Of a stretch of 64,000 nucleotides of DNA, positions 1 to 9,706 are shown in pieces. A program made the position numbers and the translations under genes. The stretch comes from JAJZRJ01 sp040757055 (GTDB lineage: Bacteria; Desulfobacterota; Desulfobulbia; Desulfobulbales; Desulfurivibrionaceae). A model generated the notes under the pieces. That model had not been told where the DNA came from. It saw only the letters and a list, made by a program, of their open reading frames with translations, and made no database searches. The DNA is taken from positions 124,001 to 188,000 of the forward strand of contig JBFLXY010000002.1 of assembly GCA_040757055.1 (NCBI GenBank), given 5' to 3'. Within the stretch, counting starts at the first letter, position 1; the number at the start of each line of letters is the position of its first letter.

Positions 1-1713
1 ATCGTCGAGATCGACGCCAAAGGGCTTGACCAGATCATAGGGCGAGGCGCTGCCGCCCGCCTTGAGCAGCGCCAGATATTTGGGCACAAAGGCCGCTCCC
101 TCCTGCTGGTAGCGGTTGTAGAGCGCCAGCACCAGCAGTTCGCCAAAGGCATAGGAGTAAACATAGCCCGGCGAGTTGAGGAAATGGGGGATGTAAGACC
201 ACCACACCGCATAGTTATCGGAAAGGGTGACCGAATCGGCGAACATGGCGCGCTGGGTGGTCAGCCAGTGGCGCGACAGTTCGTCGCCGGAAAGTTCGCC
301 CTGTTCACGGCGGCCGGTGTGGGTAAGGTGTTCGAAGCGGTTCATGGCCACCTGCCGGAAAACGGTGGCAAAGATCGATTCGAGCTTCTGGCAGATAAAG
401 GCCCGGCGTTCCGCCGCATCGCCGATGAGGGCGAGCTGGGAATTGAAGAGAAGCAGCTCGGCGAAGACCGAGGCGGTCTCGGCCAGCACCAGGGTGGTGC
501 CGCTGTTGTAATGGCCGTTGGCCGCGGCCAGAGACTGGTGCACGCCGTGGCCGAGTTCGTGGGCCACGGTGGAGATGTCCCGCAGACTGCCGACGTAGTT
601 GACCATCACATAGGGGTGCACCTCCGGCACGCAGGGATGGGCAAAGGCGCCGCCACGCTTGCCCTCCTGCACCGGCGCGTCGATCCACCGCCTTTCGAAG
701 AACATTCCGGCGATCTCGGCCATTTCCGGTGAAAAACCATGGAAGGCCTTGAGCACCATGGCCTGACATTCGGGCCACGGGACCGAGGCGGTGGGCAGAT
801 GGGGCAGGGGGGCATAGCGGTCGTAATCCATCAGCTCATCAAGGCCCAGCAGGCTGCGCTTGAGGCGGTAGTAGCGCTGGACGATGTCGTAGCGGCTGGT
901 GACCGCTTCCACCAGCACCTCCACCGTCCGGTCGTGAAGTTCGTTGTAGAGGTTCATCGAACTGACCCACGAGGGGTATTTCCGCAGCCGGTCGTCGATC
1001 ATCTTGTCGGCCAGCAGGGTGTTGCAGATGTGGGTCAGGACGTGGAGCTGGCTTTTGAGGCCGGCAGTGAGGTCAATGGCTGCCTGCTGCCGCACCCCGC
1101 GGTCGGGATGATAGAGGTCGTTCAGCACCTCTTCCTCGGTTCGGCCCGCCTCGCCGAAGGCGAGATGCCCCATGACCTTCTCGAAGAGATTGGTCCAGGC
1201 GCTGCGGCCCACCGGCGATTTTTCGATGAGCAGCGTCTCCTCCGGCTGACTGAGGAGGTGGCTGGCATAGCGCCGGACATTCCTGAGATAGTGGCGGTAG
1301 TGGGCAAGCAGCGGGAGGGACAGCAGGGATGCGGCCGTCTCCTCGCTCACGGCGCTCCATTCCAGCTCGAAAAAAACGGTCTCCCGGCTGATGCGGCTGC
1401 CTGCCTCCTTGATCTTCTGCAAAAAGGCGCCGGCCTCGGGGTTCCTGGTCTGGGTGGTGAAGTTGAGGAAGGCAAAGGTGCCCAGTTTGGCAGCCCTGGT
1501 CTCCAGGCTTTCCAGTCGGGTGACCAGGGCAAGGAGTTGCCCCGCATCCAGTGTGGCGATTTTGCCGGCGAATTCACTGCGGATCGCCCTGGCCTCGGCC
1601 TCGCAGGCAGCGATGTCGGTTTCAACCTGCGGGTCCTTTGTTCCGCTGTACAAATCGGCCAGATTCCAGCGTACCGCCGTGGTGGCCAGTTGTTCGTTCA
1701 GAGCTTCGGTCAT
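1..1713 (-). CDS. pepF: M3-family oligoendopeptidase (PepF-like), 3' end cut by window
   Basis: Zinc metallopeptidase of the M3/oligoendopeptidase F family, cytoplasmic, cleaving short peptides. Translating the minus strand from the ATG at 1713 gives 571 codons open to the window edge. The zinc motif HELGH lies at about 551-567, in the context AHELGHGVHQ. A PepF is about 600 residues, so some 30 C-terminal residues are missing. A region rich in aromatic residues near the edge (YAVWWSYIPHFLNSPGYVY) matches the family's C-terminal substrate-binding part. The start is preceded by CAGGAG at a proper distance. It is divergent from parE. No signal peptide is visible. The family is confident; the natural substrate cannot be told. 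Confidence 0.9.
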   Translation of the reverse strand, partial: MTEALNEQLATTAVRWNLADLYSGTKDPQVETDIAACEAEARAIRSEFAGKIATLDAGQLLALVTRLESLETRAAKLGTFAFLNFTTQTRNPEAGAFLQKIKEAGSRISRETVFFELEWSAVSEETAASLLSLPLLAHYRHYLRNVRRYASHLLSQPEETLLIEKSPVGRSAWTNLFEKVMGHLAFGEAGRTEEEVLNDLYHPDRGVRQQAAIDLTAGLKSQLHVLTHICNTLLADKMIDDRLRKYPSWVSSMNLYNELHDRTVEVLVEAVTSRYDIVQRYYRLKRSLLGLDELMDYDRYAPLPHLPTASVPWPECQAMVLKAFHGFSPEMAEIAGMFFERRWIDAPVQEGKRGGAFAHPCVPEVHPYVMVNYVGSLRDISTVAHELGHGVHQSLAAANGHYNSGTTLVLAETASVFAELLLFNSQLALIGDAAERRAFICQKLESIFATVFRQVAMNRFEHLTHTGRREQGELSGDELSRHWLTTQRAMFADSVTLSDNYAVWWSYIPHFLNSPGYVYSYAFGELLVLALYNRYQQEGAAFVPKYLALLKAGGSASPYDLVKPFGVDLDD

Positions 1714-1775
1714 GGTGTGCTCCTGCGAAAATGATATTTGACGCCGTCGTACGCATCAGATAGAGTGTTGCCCAG

Positions 1776-1804
1776 GTTATAGCAGCATACAGGTGTTCCA
1801 GCAA
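1776..1804 (-). promoter_or_regulatory. sigma-70-type promoter for the oligoendopeptidase gene
   Basis: On the minus strand TTGCTG and TATAAC are separated by 17 bp, close to the -35/-10 consensus. The predicted start lies about 55-60 nt upstream of the ATG at 1713. A weaker plus-strand pair (TTGACG, 17 bp, TAGAGT at 1738-1766) overlaps it and could serve parE. Both are pattern matches only. Confidence 0.45.
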
Positions 1805-1956
1805 CCGGATGAGAGTGTTCCCGCTCGTTTTTCGCCAGAACCAGCCCGTTGCGTTCCTCGTGGACCGGCCCGCCGTGGGTGCCACCAGACCCCGGCATGA
1901 AACGAGACGGCCGCCCCAGTGCCCGAACCATTTGTCCTGAGCCCTATTCCGTGTCT

Positions 1957-3795
1957 ATGATAAAAGCGAATCCCGACTCCGCCGCCATTTACGACGAGAG
2001 CAAGATCAAGACCCTGAGTTCCATCGAGCACATCCGGCTGCGGCCCGGCATGTACATCGGCCGCCTCGGCAACGGTTCCCACCCCGATGACGGCATCTAC
2101 GTGCTGCTCAAGGAGGTGATCGACAACGCGGTGGATGAGTTCATCATGGGGGCAGGCAAGGAGGTGGAGATCGCCATCGGCGAGGAGGGCTCCGTCACCG
2201 TGCGTGACTACGGCCGCGGCATTCCCCTGGGCAAGCTGGTGGAATGCGTGTCGGTGATCAACACCGGAGCCAAGTATAACACCGAGGTCTTCCAGTTCTC
2301 GGTGGGGCTCAATGGCGTGGGCACCAAGGCGGTGAACGCCCTTTCCGAGCACTTCACCGTCACCTCCTTTCGCGATGGCCGTTTCGCCCGGGCCACCTTT
2401 GCCGCCGGCGAGCTGACCGGCGAGGAGGAGGGAAAGACAAACGAACAAAACGGCACCCTGGTGCACTTTCGGCCCGATCCGGCAGTCTTCGAGGAATACG
2501 CCTTCAACCTCGACTTTGTCCGCAAACGGCTCTGGCGCTACGCCTATCTCAACGCCGGCCTCACCCTGCTCCTGGACGGCGAGACCTTTTACTCCGAAAA
2601 CGGCCTCCTGGATCTCCTGGACAACGAAACCCGCAGCACCAAGCTCTACGAGCCGATTCACGCCAAGGGCAGGATGGTGGAATTTGCCTTCTCCCACACC
2701 GACGGCTACGGCGAATCCTATTTCTCCTTCGTGAACGGCACCTACACCAACGAGGGCGGCACCCACCTCTCCGCCTTCCGCGAGGGCATTCTGAAAGGGG
2801 TCAACGAATTTTCCGGCAAGAAGTTCGAGGGCGAGGACGTGCGCGAGGGCGTGGTGGGCGCCATTGCCGTCAAGATCAAGGACCCGATCTTCGAGTCCCA
2901 GACCAAGAACAAGCTCGGCAACACCGAGATCCGCGCCGAGATCGTCAATGCGGTGCGGGAGGCGGTGAGTGAATATCTCTACAAGCACACCGACATCGCC
3001 GGGATCATCATCGACAAGGTCCAGCAGAGCGCCCGCATCCGCAAGGAACTGCAGCACGTGCGCAAGGAGGCCAAGGCCAAGGCCAAGAAGGTGGCGCTCA
3101 AGGTGCCCCAGCTCAAGGACTGCAAGTACCATCCCGCCCCGGGCCGCCCCTCGGCTCCGGGCCGCGAGAACATGATCTTCCTCACCGAGGGACAGTCCGC
3201 CTCGGGCTCCATTGTCAGCGCCCGCGACCCCATGACCCAGGCGGTCTTTTCCCTCAAGGGCAAGCCATTGAACGTCTTTGGCCAGCCCATGGCGCTCCTC
3301 TACAAGAACGACGAGATGTACAACATCATGCGGGCGCTGGACATCGAAGACTCGGTGGGCAATCTCCGCTTCGACCGCATCATCATCGCCACCGACGCCG
3401 ACGTGGACGGCCTCCACATCCGCAATCTGGTGCTCACCTTTTTCCTCCACTATTTCGAGTCCATCGTCAAACGCGGCCATGTCTACCTCCTTGAAACCCC
3501 GATCTTCCGGGTGCGCACCAGGGAGGAGACCATCTACTGCTACTCTGACAAGGAAAAGACCGCTGCGGAGAAGAAACTCGGCGGCAGCGGCAAGAACAGG
3601 CGCCAGGTGGAGATCACCCGCTTCAAGGGGCTGGGCGAGATTTCACCCAGGGAGTTCAAGCAGTTCATCGGGGCCGACATGCGTTTACGCCAGGTGAACA
3701 TCGACACCTTGAGCGAGGTGCCCCAGGTGCTCGAATTCTACATGGGCAAGAACACTCCCGAGCGCCGCGACTACATCATGGAGCATCTGGTCTGA
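1957..3795 (+). CDS. parE: DNA topoisomerase IV subunit B (ParE-type)
   Basis: ATPase subunit of a type IIA topoisomerase that, with ParC, decatenates and relaxes DNA. The GHKL ATP site is visible as EVIDNAVDEF (residues 53-62) and DYGRGIP. The TOPRIM site is EGQSASGS (about 410) with DADVDG near 481. At 612 residues it has the length of ParE rather than the roughly 800-residue GyrB. The start ATG at 1957 was chosen because homology begins shortly after it. An upstream in-frame ATG at 1897 would add 20 residues of low-quality sequence, and no strong ribosome binding site distinguishes them. It is three bases from parC, so the two are co-transcribed. A diverged second gyrase pair is the alternative. 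Confidence 0.88.
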   Translation: MIKANPDSAAIYDESKIKTLSSIEHIRLRPGMYIGRLGNGSHPDDGIYVLLKEVIDNAVDEFIMGAGKEVEIAIGEEGSVTVRDYGRGIPLGKLVECVSVINTGAKYNTEVFQFSVGLNGVGTKAVNALSEHFTVTSFRDGRFARATFAAGELTGEEEGKTNEQNGTLVHFRPDPAVFEEYAFNLDFVRKRLWRYAYLNAGLTLLLDGETFYSENGLLDLLDNETRSTKLYEPIHAKGRMVEFAFSHTDGYGESYFSFVNGTYTNEGGTHLSAFREGILKGVNEFSGKKFEGEDVREGVVGAIAVKIKDPIFESQTKNKLGNTEIRAEIVNAVREAVSEYLYKHTDIAGIIIDKVQQSARIRKELQHVRKEAKAKAKKVALKVPQLKDCKYHPAPGRPSAPGRENMIFLTEGQSASGSIVSARDPMTQAVFSLKGKPLNVFGQPMALLYKNDEMYNIMRALDIEDSVGNLRFDRIIIATDADVDGLHIRNLVLTFFLHYFESIVKRGHVYLLETPIFRVRTREETIYCYSDKEKTAAEKKLGGSGKNRRQVEITRFKGLGEISPREFKQFIGADMRLRQVNIDTLSEVPQVLEFYMGKNTPERRDYIMEHLV

Positions 3796-3798
3796 ACC

Positions 3799-5832
3799 AT
3801 GGAAACCACCCAGTACGGCGAGCTGCACCAGCTTTTTGACGAGAATTTTCTCGACTACACCTCCTATGTCATCCGAGAGCGGGCGATTCCGGACGTGGCG
3901 GATGGCCTCAAGCCTGTGCAGCGCCGCATCCTCCAGACCCTCTTCAACATGGATGACGGCCGGTTCCACAAGGTGGCCAACGTGGTGGGCGAGACCATGA
4001 AGCTCCATCCCCATGGCGATGCCTCCATCTTCGCCGCCCTGGTCAACCTGGCCAACAAGGGGTTCCTCATCGACCGCCAGGGCAACTTCGGCAACATCTA
4101 CACCGGGGACAGCGCCTCGGCGGCCCGCTACATCGAGTGCCGCCTCACCCCGCTGGCGCGGGAGACCATGTTCAACCCCGATCTTACCGAGTTCGTCGAT
4201 TCCTACGACGGCCGGGCCAGGGAGCCGGTGAGCCTGCCGGCCAAGCTGCCGCTGCTCCTCATGCAGGGGGCCGAGGGCATTGCCGTGGGCATGGCCACCA
4301 AGATCATGCCCCACAATTTCTGCGAACTGCTGGAAGCCCAGAAGAAGATCCTGCGCAACGAGCCTTTTGTCGTCTATCCGGATTTCCAGCAGGCCGGACT
4401 GCTCGACGTGAGCGACTACCAGGACGGCAACGGCCGCATCCGCTGCCGGGCGCGCATTGAGGAAAAGGACGACAAGACCATTGTCGTCCGCGACATTCCC
4501 TACGGCACCACCACCCAGAGCCTGAGCGAGTCCATTGAAAAGGCGGCGCGGGGGGGCAAGCTCAAGATCGTCTCCATCAACGACTACACCGCCGAGGAGG
4601 TGGAGATCGAGATCAAGGTGCCGCGGGGCGTTCACGCCGGCGATACCATTAAGGCGCTCTATGCCTTCACCGACTGCGAGGTGCCCATCAGCCCCAACCT
4701 GACGGTGATCCGCGACAACAACCCGGTGACCCTCACCGTGAGCGAGGTGCTGCGGGCCAATACCGAGAAACTGGTGGCGGACCTCGAAAAGGAGCTCACC
4801 ATCGAACTGGGCCGGCTCAGGGAGAAGCTCCACGCCCACCTGCTGGAACAGATCTTCATCGAGGAACGGATCTACAAGGAAATTGAGGAGTGCAAGACCT
4901 TCGAGCTGGTGATCTCCACCGTTGCGGAGGCGCTTGAACCCTTCCGCGGGCAGCTCATCCGCGACGTGACCAAAGAAGACATCGACCGTCTGCTGGAACT
5001 CCGGATCAAGCGCATCTCCCGCTACGACATCGACAAGAAGCGCAAGGAGGTCAAGGCGGTGCGCGAGGCGATCAAGGCGGTGGAGCGGGACCTCAAGGAC
5101 ATGATCGCCTTTGCCGGCCGCTACCTGGATGACCTGCTCGACCGCTATGGCCATCTCTATCCGCGCCGCACCGAGCTGGCCGCCTTTGATGAGGTGCAGG
5201 TGCGGCAGGTGGCCCTCTCCAATCTCACCATGGGATACGACCGCGAATCCGGCTTTCTGGGTCACACGGTAAAGGTGCCGGCTGAGCAGGGCTTTGCCTG
5301 CTCGGAATACGACAAGCTTCTGCTCATCGCGAAGAACGGCAGCTACAGGGTGGTCAACGTGCCGGACAAGGTCTTTGTCGGCCATGAGCTGGTCTGGGTG
5401 GGGAAGGTGGAAGAGAAGACCGTCTTCAACGTGATCTACCGCGACGGCAGCCAGAACGTCTGTTATGTCAAGCGCTTTGAGACCCCAAAGTTCATTCTGG
5501 AGAAGGAATACCGCCTCTTTCCGGAGCACAAGCGTTCCGAGGTGCTCTTCCTCAAGGCCGGCGCGGGGCTCACGGTGCGGGTGCACTACGCGCCCTCGAA
5601 ACGGGCGCGCAGCAACAGGGAAGACGTGCGATTCGACGAGTTCCTGATCAAGGGGGCGAGCGCCATCGGCAAGCGGCTGGCCTTGCGGCCGGTGCGGAAA
5701 CTCGAAGAGCTTGCCGCCTCGGCCGCGCCATCGCCGGAGCCGGAGGTGCAGCCCACCCTGTTCAAGCCGTCAGCCGCCAGCCCGCAGCCGTCAGTGAAAG
5801 GCGGCCGGGGAAAGGCATCAGACGAAAGCTGA
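3799..5832 (+). CDS. parC: DNA topoisomerase IV subunit A (ParC-type)
   Basis: DNA breakage-reunion subunit paired with ParE. The catalytic tyrosine is Y111 in SAARYIECRL, and the winged-helix part has KPVQRRILQTLF near the N-terminus. A long coiled-coil arm (roughly residues 340-450) is followed by a short C-terminal domain. At 677 residues it is shorter than E. coli ParC (about 750), consistent with a reduced C-terminal beta-pinwheel. The last 40 residues are Pro/Ser/Ala-rich, and the DNA there carries repeated CAGCC/GCTGA-type words that continue past the stop, so the tail may be repeat-derived. It converges with the cyclophilin gene 17 bp away. Confidence 0.88.
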   Translation: METTQYGELHQLFDENFLDYTSYVIRERAIPDVADGLKPVQRRILQTLFNMDDGRFHKVANVVGETMKLHPHGDASIFAALVNLANKGFLIDRQGNFGNIYTGDSASAARYIECRLTPLARETMFNPDLTEFVDSYDGRAREPVSLPAKLPLLLMQGAEGIAVGMATKIMPHNFCELLEAQKKILRNEPFVVYPDFQQAGLLDVSDYQDGNGRIRCRARIEEKDDKTIVVRDIPYGTTTQSLSESIEKAARGGKLKIVSINDYTAEEVEIEIKVPRGVHAGDTIKALYAFTDCEVPISPNLTVIRDNNPVTLTVSEVLRANTEKLVADLEKELTIELGRLREKLHAHLLEQIFIEERIYKEIEECKTFELVISTVAEALEPFRGQLIRDVTKEDIDRLLELRIKRISRYDIDKKRKEVKAVREAIKAVERDLKDMIAFAGRYLDDLLDRYGHLYPRRTELAAFDEVQVRQVALSNLTMGYDRESGFLGHTVKVPAEQGFACSEYDKLLLIAKNGSYRVVNVPDKVFVGHELVWVGKVEEKTVFNVIYRDGSQNVCYVKRFETPKFILEKEYRLFPEHKRSEVLFLKAGAGLTVRVHYAPSKRARSNREDVRFDEFLIKGASAIGKRLALRPVRKLEELAASAAPSPEPEVQPTLFKPSAASPQPSVKGGRGKASDES

Positions 5833-5849
5833 TGGCTGGTCGCTGACAG

Positions 5850-6347
5850 CTATTCTGTTTCGTACGCCTTGAGGATCACCACGTCAGTCGCCGGCACATC
5901 CTGGTGGAACCCCACCGAGGTGGTGGGCACGCTGACGATCTTGTCCACCACCTCCATCCCCTCTGATACCTTGCCGAAGACCGCGTAGCCGAACATGTTC
6001 GGGCTCTCGCCCCGGTGGTCCAGGTTCGGATTGTCCTTCACATTGATGAAAAACTGGCTGGTGGCGCTGTCGATGACGCCGGTGCGGGCCATGGAAAGGG
6101 TGCCGCGCAGGTTGGCCACGCCATTGCCGGCCTCGTTCCTGATGGGGGCCCGGGTGGGCCGTTGCCGCATCCCGGGCTCCATGCCGCCGCCCTGCACCAC
6201 AAAACCGGGGATCACCCGGTGGAAGATGAGGCCGTCGTAGAAGCCGTCGCGCACGTACTGGCGGAAGTTGTCCACCGTGATCGGCGCCTCGGCCTCGAAG
6301 AGTTCGACGGTGAAATTGCCCAGGGTGGTCTCGAAGCGGACAGGCAT
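5850..6347 (-). CDS. ppiB: Cyclophilin-type peptidyl-prolyl isomerase
   Basis: Cyclophilin fold enzyme that isomerises X-Pro bonds. The 165-residue product matches the length of cytoplasmic PpiB (164). Diagnostic motifs are FHRVIPGFVVQGG, SQFFINVKDNPNLD and GYAVFGKVSEGMEVVDKI. It has no signal peptide. The start ATG at 6347 has GAGGAG upstream at good spacing; the longer open frame upstream is out of character. It stands alone, convergent with parC. Confidence 0.93.
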   Translation of the reverse strand: MPVRFETTLGNFTVELFEAEAPITVDNFRQYVRDGFYDGLIFHRVIPGFVVQGGGMEPGMRQRPTRAPIRNEAGNGVANLRGTLSMARTGVIDSATSQFFINVKDNPNLDHRGESPNMFGYAVFGKVSEGMEVVDKIVSVPTTSVGFHQDVPATDVVILKAYETE

Positions 6348-6669
6348 GGCGTGCTCCTCTGTAACCTTTTGGAATGGTTTCTTTTTGTCCTTCCCGGTCC
6401 GGGGAGGTGATCGACCGACATCAAAACCGATACCCCCCGGAATGGCAAGCAGAGAATGGGCAGGCGGGGGCGACCCCCTATTTGTGGTGTCCAAACTTTC
6501 TTTGAGTACTACATATTGTGTTTTCTGGCCAAAAAAGATGTTTTTTTGGCGGGTGGGGGTTGCTTTTTTGGGGTAATATTGTATCGTGTGTTGCCGCGCT
6601 GCACGGGGTGAGGTGAGGGGAAAAACTCGTATTTTCAAGAAGTTGCAACCCAAGCCGCGAGGTTTTTTT
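6348..6669. other. Divergent intergenic region, cyclophilin / Bax-like
   Basis: This 322-bp gap should hold promoters for both flanking genes. It has an AT-rich stretch around 6490-6590, including an A/T hairpin with 9-bp arms at 6528-6536 and 6542-6550. TTGCTT at about 6569 is followed 16 bp later by TATCGT, a weak plus-strand promoter candidate. I see no gene or RNA in it. Confidence 0.35.
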
Positions 6670-7725
6670 ATGAAGCATTCGACCGCGCACGAGAGGCTGG
6701 AAAAGATTTCGCCGCACAGGCACCAGGCCGGCAAGCCGCATCAGCCGGCTCTGTTCGGCAGCCGGTCCGTTGATCCGGACATGGTCCGCTTCGTGGCCGG
6801 GGCGATGCTGGCAGTGGTCCTGCTGGTGCTGGCCGTCCTCCGTCCGCCCATGGACCTTCTTCTGAGCCGTTACCAGTTTTCCGATGCGCTCCAGATCATC
6901 CGGGTCCGGAGCAGCGAGAAGCTGGTGGAGAAGCTCCAGGCCCTTTCCCTGTGGGAAGTCAGCCCCCGGGCCGAGGTGCCGCCGGTGGTCTTCACCCAGT
7001 TCCCCGATGATTTCGGCCGGATCGATTTCGATCTCAAGAAGCGCGTCTTTCTTCACACCCTGCTCCCGGTGGCCATGGTGGCCAATGCCGAGGTGGAGCA
7101 GGAACGGGCCACCCTCCTTTCCCTTCTCGACAAAATGGGAGATTGCGACCCCGACGCCCTTCTGGCCGACAGGGAAGCGGACATCAAGTCGAGCGGCCTG
7201 AACAAAAGCGAACTCTATTTTCTCCAGCAACTGGGCGACAAGTACCGCACCACCCGGATGGACGAGTTGGTGCGGCGGGTCAATGTGGTGCCGGTGAGTC
7301 TCATCCTGGCCCAGGGGGCGCTGGAATCCTCCTGGGGCGGCTCCCGTTTCGCCTCGGAGGGCAACAACCTCTTCGGCGTCTGGACCTGGGGCAAGAGCGG
7401 CATGATGCCGCAACGGCGCGAGGCGGGCAAGCGCCATCTGGTGGCCATGTACGATACCATCCTCGATTCGGCCCGCTCCTACCTGCTGATGATCAACCGG
7501 CAGGCCGCCTACCGCGAATTTCGTGCCCTGCGGGAGCAGACCATGGATCCGCTGCGGCTGGCCCATGGCCTGTTGCGCTATTCGGAGAAGCGGGATGCCT
7601 ATGTGGCCGGGCTTCAGTCCTTCATCCAGCAGAACCGTCTGCAGCAATACGACGAATGCGTGCTTGCCTCCGGGCTCGGCGGTCGTGACGCCAGGGCGCT
7701 CAGGCTGGCCAGCCTGAGCGACTGA
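6670..7725 (+). CDS. Bax-like glucosaminidase-domain membrane protein
   Basis: Likely peptidoglycan hydrolase of the Bax/FlgJ-type N-acetylglucosaminidase family. After a charged N-terminus, one membrane segment lies at about residues 38-58 (FVAGAMLAVVLLVLAVL), placing the rest in the periplasm. The glucosaminidase core is around residues 205-330: LAQGALESSWGGSRFA carries the catalytic Glu, followed by NNLFGVWTW. E. coli Bax is 274 residues; this is 351. ATG at 6670 was chosen as the first Met after a run of T. It is one base from the deacetylase gene, so the two form an operon probably acting on the envelope. Confidence 0.8.
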   Translation: MKHSTAHERLEKISPHRHQAGKPHQPALFGSRSVDPDMVRFVAGAMLAVVLLVLAVLRPPMDLLLSRYQFSDALQIIRVRSSEKLVEKLQALSLWEVSPRAEVPPVVFTQFPDDFGRIDFDLKKRVFLHTLLPVAMVANAEVEQERATLLSLLDKMGDCDPDALLADREADIKSSGLNKSELYFLQQLGDKYRTTRMDELVRRVNVVPVSLILAQGALESSWGGSRFASEGNNLFGVWTWGKSGMMPQRREAGKRHLVAMYDTILDSARSYLLMINRQAAYREFRALREQTMDPLRLAHGLLRYSEKRDAYVAGLQSFIQQNRLQQYDECVLASGLGGRDARALRLASLSD

Positions 7726-7726
7726 C

Positions 7727-8806
7727 ATGTTCCTTTCGCGCCGCTGCCGCTTGTTGTTGGCGGGGATAGCGGCGCTCGTGGCGCTGCTTTCTCCGGCGGC
7801 CGAAAGTGCCGCCGCCGGGGGGCAGGGGGCGGGCGGCAGCGCCACAGTCCTCATCTACCACCATTTCGGCGATTTGCGCTATCCCACCACCAATGTGGAC
7901 ATGGCGGCCTTCCGTCAGCAGCTCGCCCATCTGGCGGCGGAACGCTACCGCGTCATCCCGCTGGCCGAACTGATCCGGCTCCTGCGCGACAAAAAACCGT
8001 TGCCCGAAAAAACCGTGGTCATCACCATCGACGACGGCTACCGCACCACCTACACCAATGCCTGGCCGCTGCTCAGACAGTACGGCTTTCCCTTCACGGT
8101 GTTCCTCTACACGGAGGGCTTGGAGCGGGGCTACAGCAACTACCTTACCTGGGCCCAGGTAAGGGAGATGCAGGCAGCAGGGGTCGATTTTCAGGACCAC
8201 AGCTATTTTCACCATCGTCTGGCCACTCGGCCCGGCAAGGCGGACGAGGCTGCCTGGCGCGCGTGGATCCGCGACGATCTCATGCGCAGCCGCCAGGTGT
8301 TCGCTGCCCGACTCGGCCAGGCGCCGCGTTTCTTCGCCATCCCTTACGGCCAGTACAACACCCTGGTGCTCGACGAGGCGAAAAAACTCGGCTACGAGGC
8401 GATCCTCACCCAGGATGGCGGTGCAGTGGGGCCGGAGACCGATCCGTTCCTGCTTCCCCGCGAGCCGATCCTCGGCAAGGAGTGGGCCGCCATGCCCCAC
8501 TTCCGGGAGGTGCTCGGCCGGGTCGATCTGCCCCTGGCCGATCTTGCTCCGGGCCTCAGTCCTCTGGTCAACCGCAACCCGGCCCGGATCGGCGCCCGGG
8601 TCATCCATCCGGAGCGTTACGATCCCGGGAGTTTCGGCATCTATGTGAGCGAGCGGGGATGGAGCAGGGTCCGGCTGCAGGACGGGGTGGCGGCCATCGC
8701 CAGCCAGCAGCCGCTCACCCGGCCCATGAACCGGGTGATGGTGAGCGCCAGGGAAAAGGCGAGCGGCAAGACCGCAGTGCGTTTCTGGATGCTCATCACG
8801 CCGTAG
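7727..8806 (+). CDS. Secreted polysaccharide deacetylase
   Basis: NodB-homology (CE4) polysaccharide deacetylase. An N-terminal signal peptide (residues about 1-30, ending in an Ala-rich stretch) is followed by TVLIYHHFGD, then the catalytic motif TIDDGYRTTY near residue 100. The metal-binding second motif, usually SHTxxH, here reads DHSYFHHRL, so both histidines are present in a slightly changed context. The last 120 residues form a separate region unlike the core. It probably removes N-acetyl groups from a cell-wall or exopolysaccharide substrate, which fits the adjacent glucosaminidase. The substrate is unknown. Confidence 0.82.
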   Translation: MFLSRRCRLLLAGIAALVALLSPAAESAAAGGQGAGGSATVLIYHHFGDLRYPTTNVDMAAFRQQLAHLAAERYRVIPLAELIRLLRDKKPLPEKTVVITIDDGYRTTYTNAWPLLRQYGFPFTVFLYTEGLERGYSNYLTWAQVREMQAAGVDFQDHSYFHHRLATRPGKADEAAWRAWIRDDLMRSRQVFAARLGQAPRFFAIPYGQYNTLVLDEAKKLGYEAILTQDGGAVGPETDPFLLPREPILGKEWAAMPHFREVLGRVDLPLADLAPGLSPLVNRNPARIGARVIHPERYDPGSFGIYVSERGWSRVRLQDGVAAIASQQPLTRPMNRVMVSAREKASGKTAVRFWMLITP

Positions 8807-8874
8807 CCTTCCATATCGTCAATCCAACTCTCTCCTCTCCGGGTTGCCGCTGATACCGCCGGTTGCCGCCCCTC

Positions 8875-8904
8875 TTGTCTACTGCGCCAGAAAGGTGGTA
8901 GGAT
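8875..8904 (+). promoter_or_regulatory. Candidate sigma-70 promoter for the binding protein/kinase pair
   Basis: TTGTCT and TAGGAT are separated by 18 bp, about 50 bp before the start of the binding-protein gene. This is a moderate consensus match only. Confidence 0.3.
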
Positions 8905-8959
8905 GCCTTGGGGGCAGTGAAAAAGGGAATGTTTTTCTTTTTTTCCTGAGGGGGTGGAG

Positions 8960-9706
8960 ATGCGGCATCTGCTGCTGGCGGTCGTCTTTTTTCTCGCTCT
9001 GGCGGGGCGGTCTGACGCCGAACCCTCCCTCCGCCTCAACACCTTTGCCGGCCCGCCTCTCTCCACACCGGACCAGAGCGGTTATTACGACCGCATTCTC
9101 AGCGCGGCATTCCAGCGTCTCGGCCTGCATGTCACCATCGGTCATCTGCCGGCGGAACGGTCGCTTCTGAACGCCAATGCCGGCATCGACGACGGCGACT
9201 TTGTCCGCATCGCCGGATTGGAACAGCGCTATCCCAACCTGGTCATGGTGCCGGAGCCGCTCGACGAGTTCCACTTCGTGGTTTTTACCCGTCATCTGGC
9301 GCTCGGGTCGGTGGAATGGTCAAGTCTTACTCCTTACGCCGTCGGCATTGTCCGGGGCTGGAAGATTCTCGAGGAAAACCTGGCCGGCGTGCGGGAACTG
9401 ACCAGGGTGAAGAACCAGGAACAGCTTTTCAAGCTTCTCAAAAACGGCCGGATCGATGCGGCGGTCTATGCCCGCAAGGAGGGATGGGGGCTGGTCCACC
9501 GGCTCGGCATCAGCGATGCAGTGGCCCTGTCGCCGCCTTTGGCGGTGCGGCCCATGCACCTCTATCTCCACCGCCGGCACGCCGGGCTTGCGCCCCGGCT
9601 GGCCGCCGTTTTCCGGAGCATGAAGCAGGACGGCAGCTACGGCGCCATCGCGCGTCAGACCCTGCCGGAGGAAGTGCGCAAGGAGGCCCGGGATGCGCTT
9701 CCGTAA
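8960..9706 (+). CDS. Periplasmic solute-binding protein (SBP_bac_3-like)
   Basis: Secreted protein of the family-3 solute-binding fold, with a signal peptide at residues 1-20 ending SDA. Motifs such as YDRILSAAFQRLGL, IVRGWKILEENL and LKNGRIDAAVYAR follow the family pattern (lobe 1, hinge, inhibitor-type second lobe). No ABC permease or ATPase is nearby. Instead the gene overlaps the following hybrid histidine kinase by 14 bp, suggesting a sensory ligand-binding role rather than uptake. Start: ATG at 8960 with GAGGGGG upstream; a GTG at 8954 would add two residues. Confidence 0.75.
   Translation: MRHLLLAVVFFLALAGRSDAEPSLRLNTFAGPPLSTPDQSGYYDRILSAAFQRLGLHVTIGHLPAERSLLNANAGIDDGDFVRIAGLEQRYPNLVMVPEPLDEFHFVVFTRHLALGSVEWSSLTPYAVGIVRGWKILEENLAGVRELTRVKNQEQLFKLLKNGRIDAAVYARKEGWGLVHRLGISDAVALSPPLAVRPMHLYLHRRHAGLAPRLAAVFRSMKQDGSYGAIARQTLPEEVRKEARDALP

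Noticed and set aside
1777..3480. Long minus-strand frame opposite parE
   Set aside because: No recognisable motif; shadow of a gene with clear ATPase and TOPRIM motifs.
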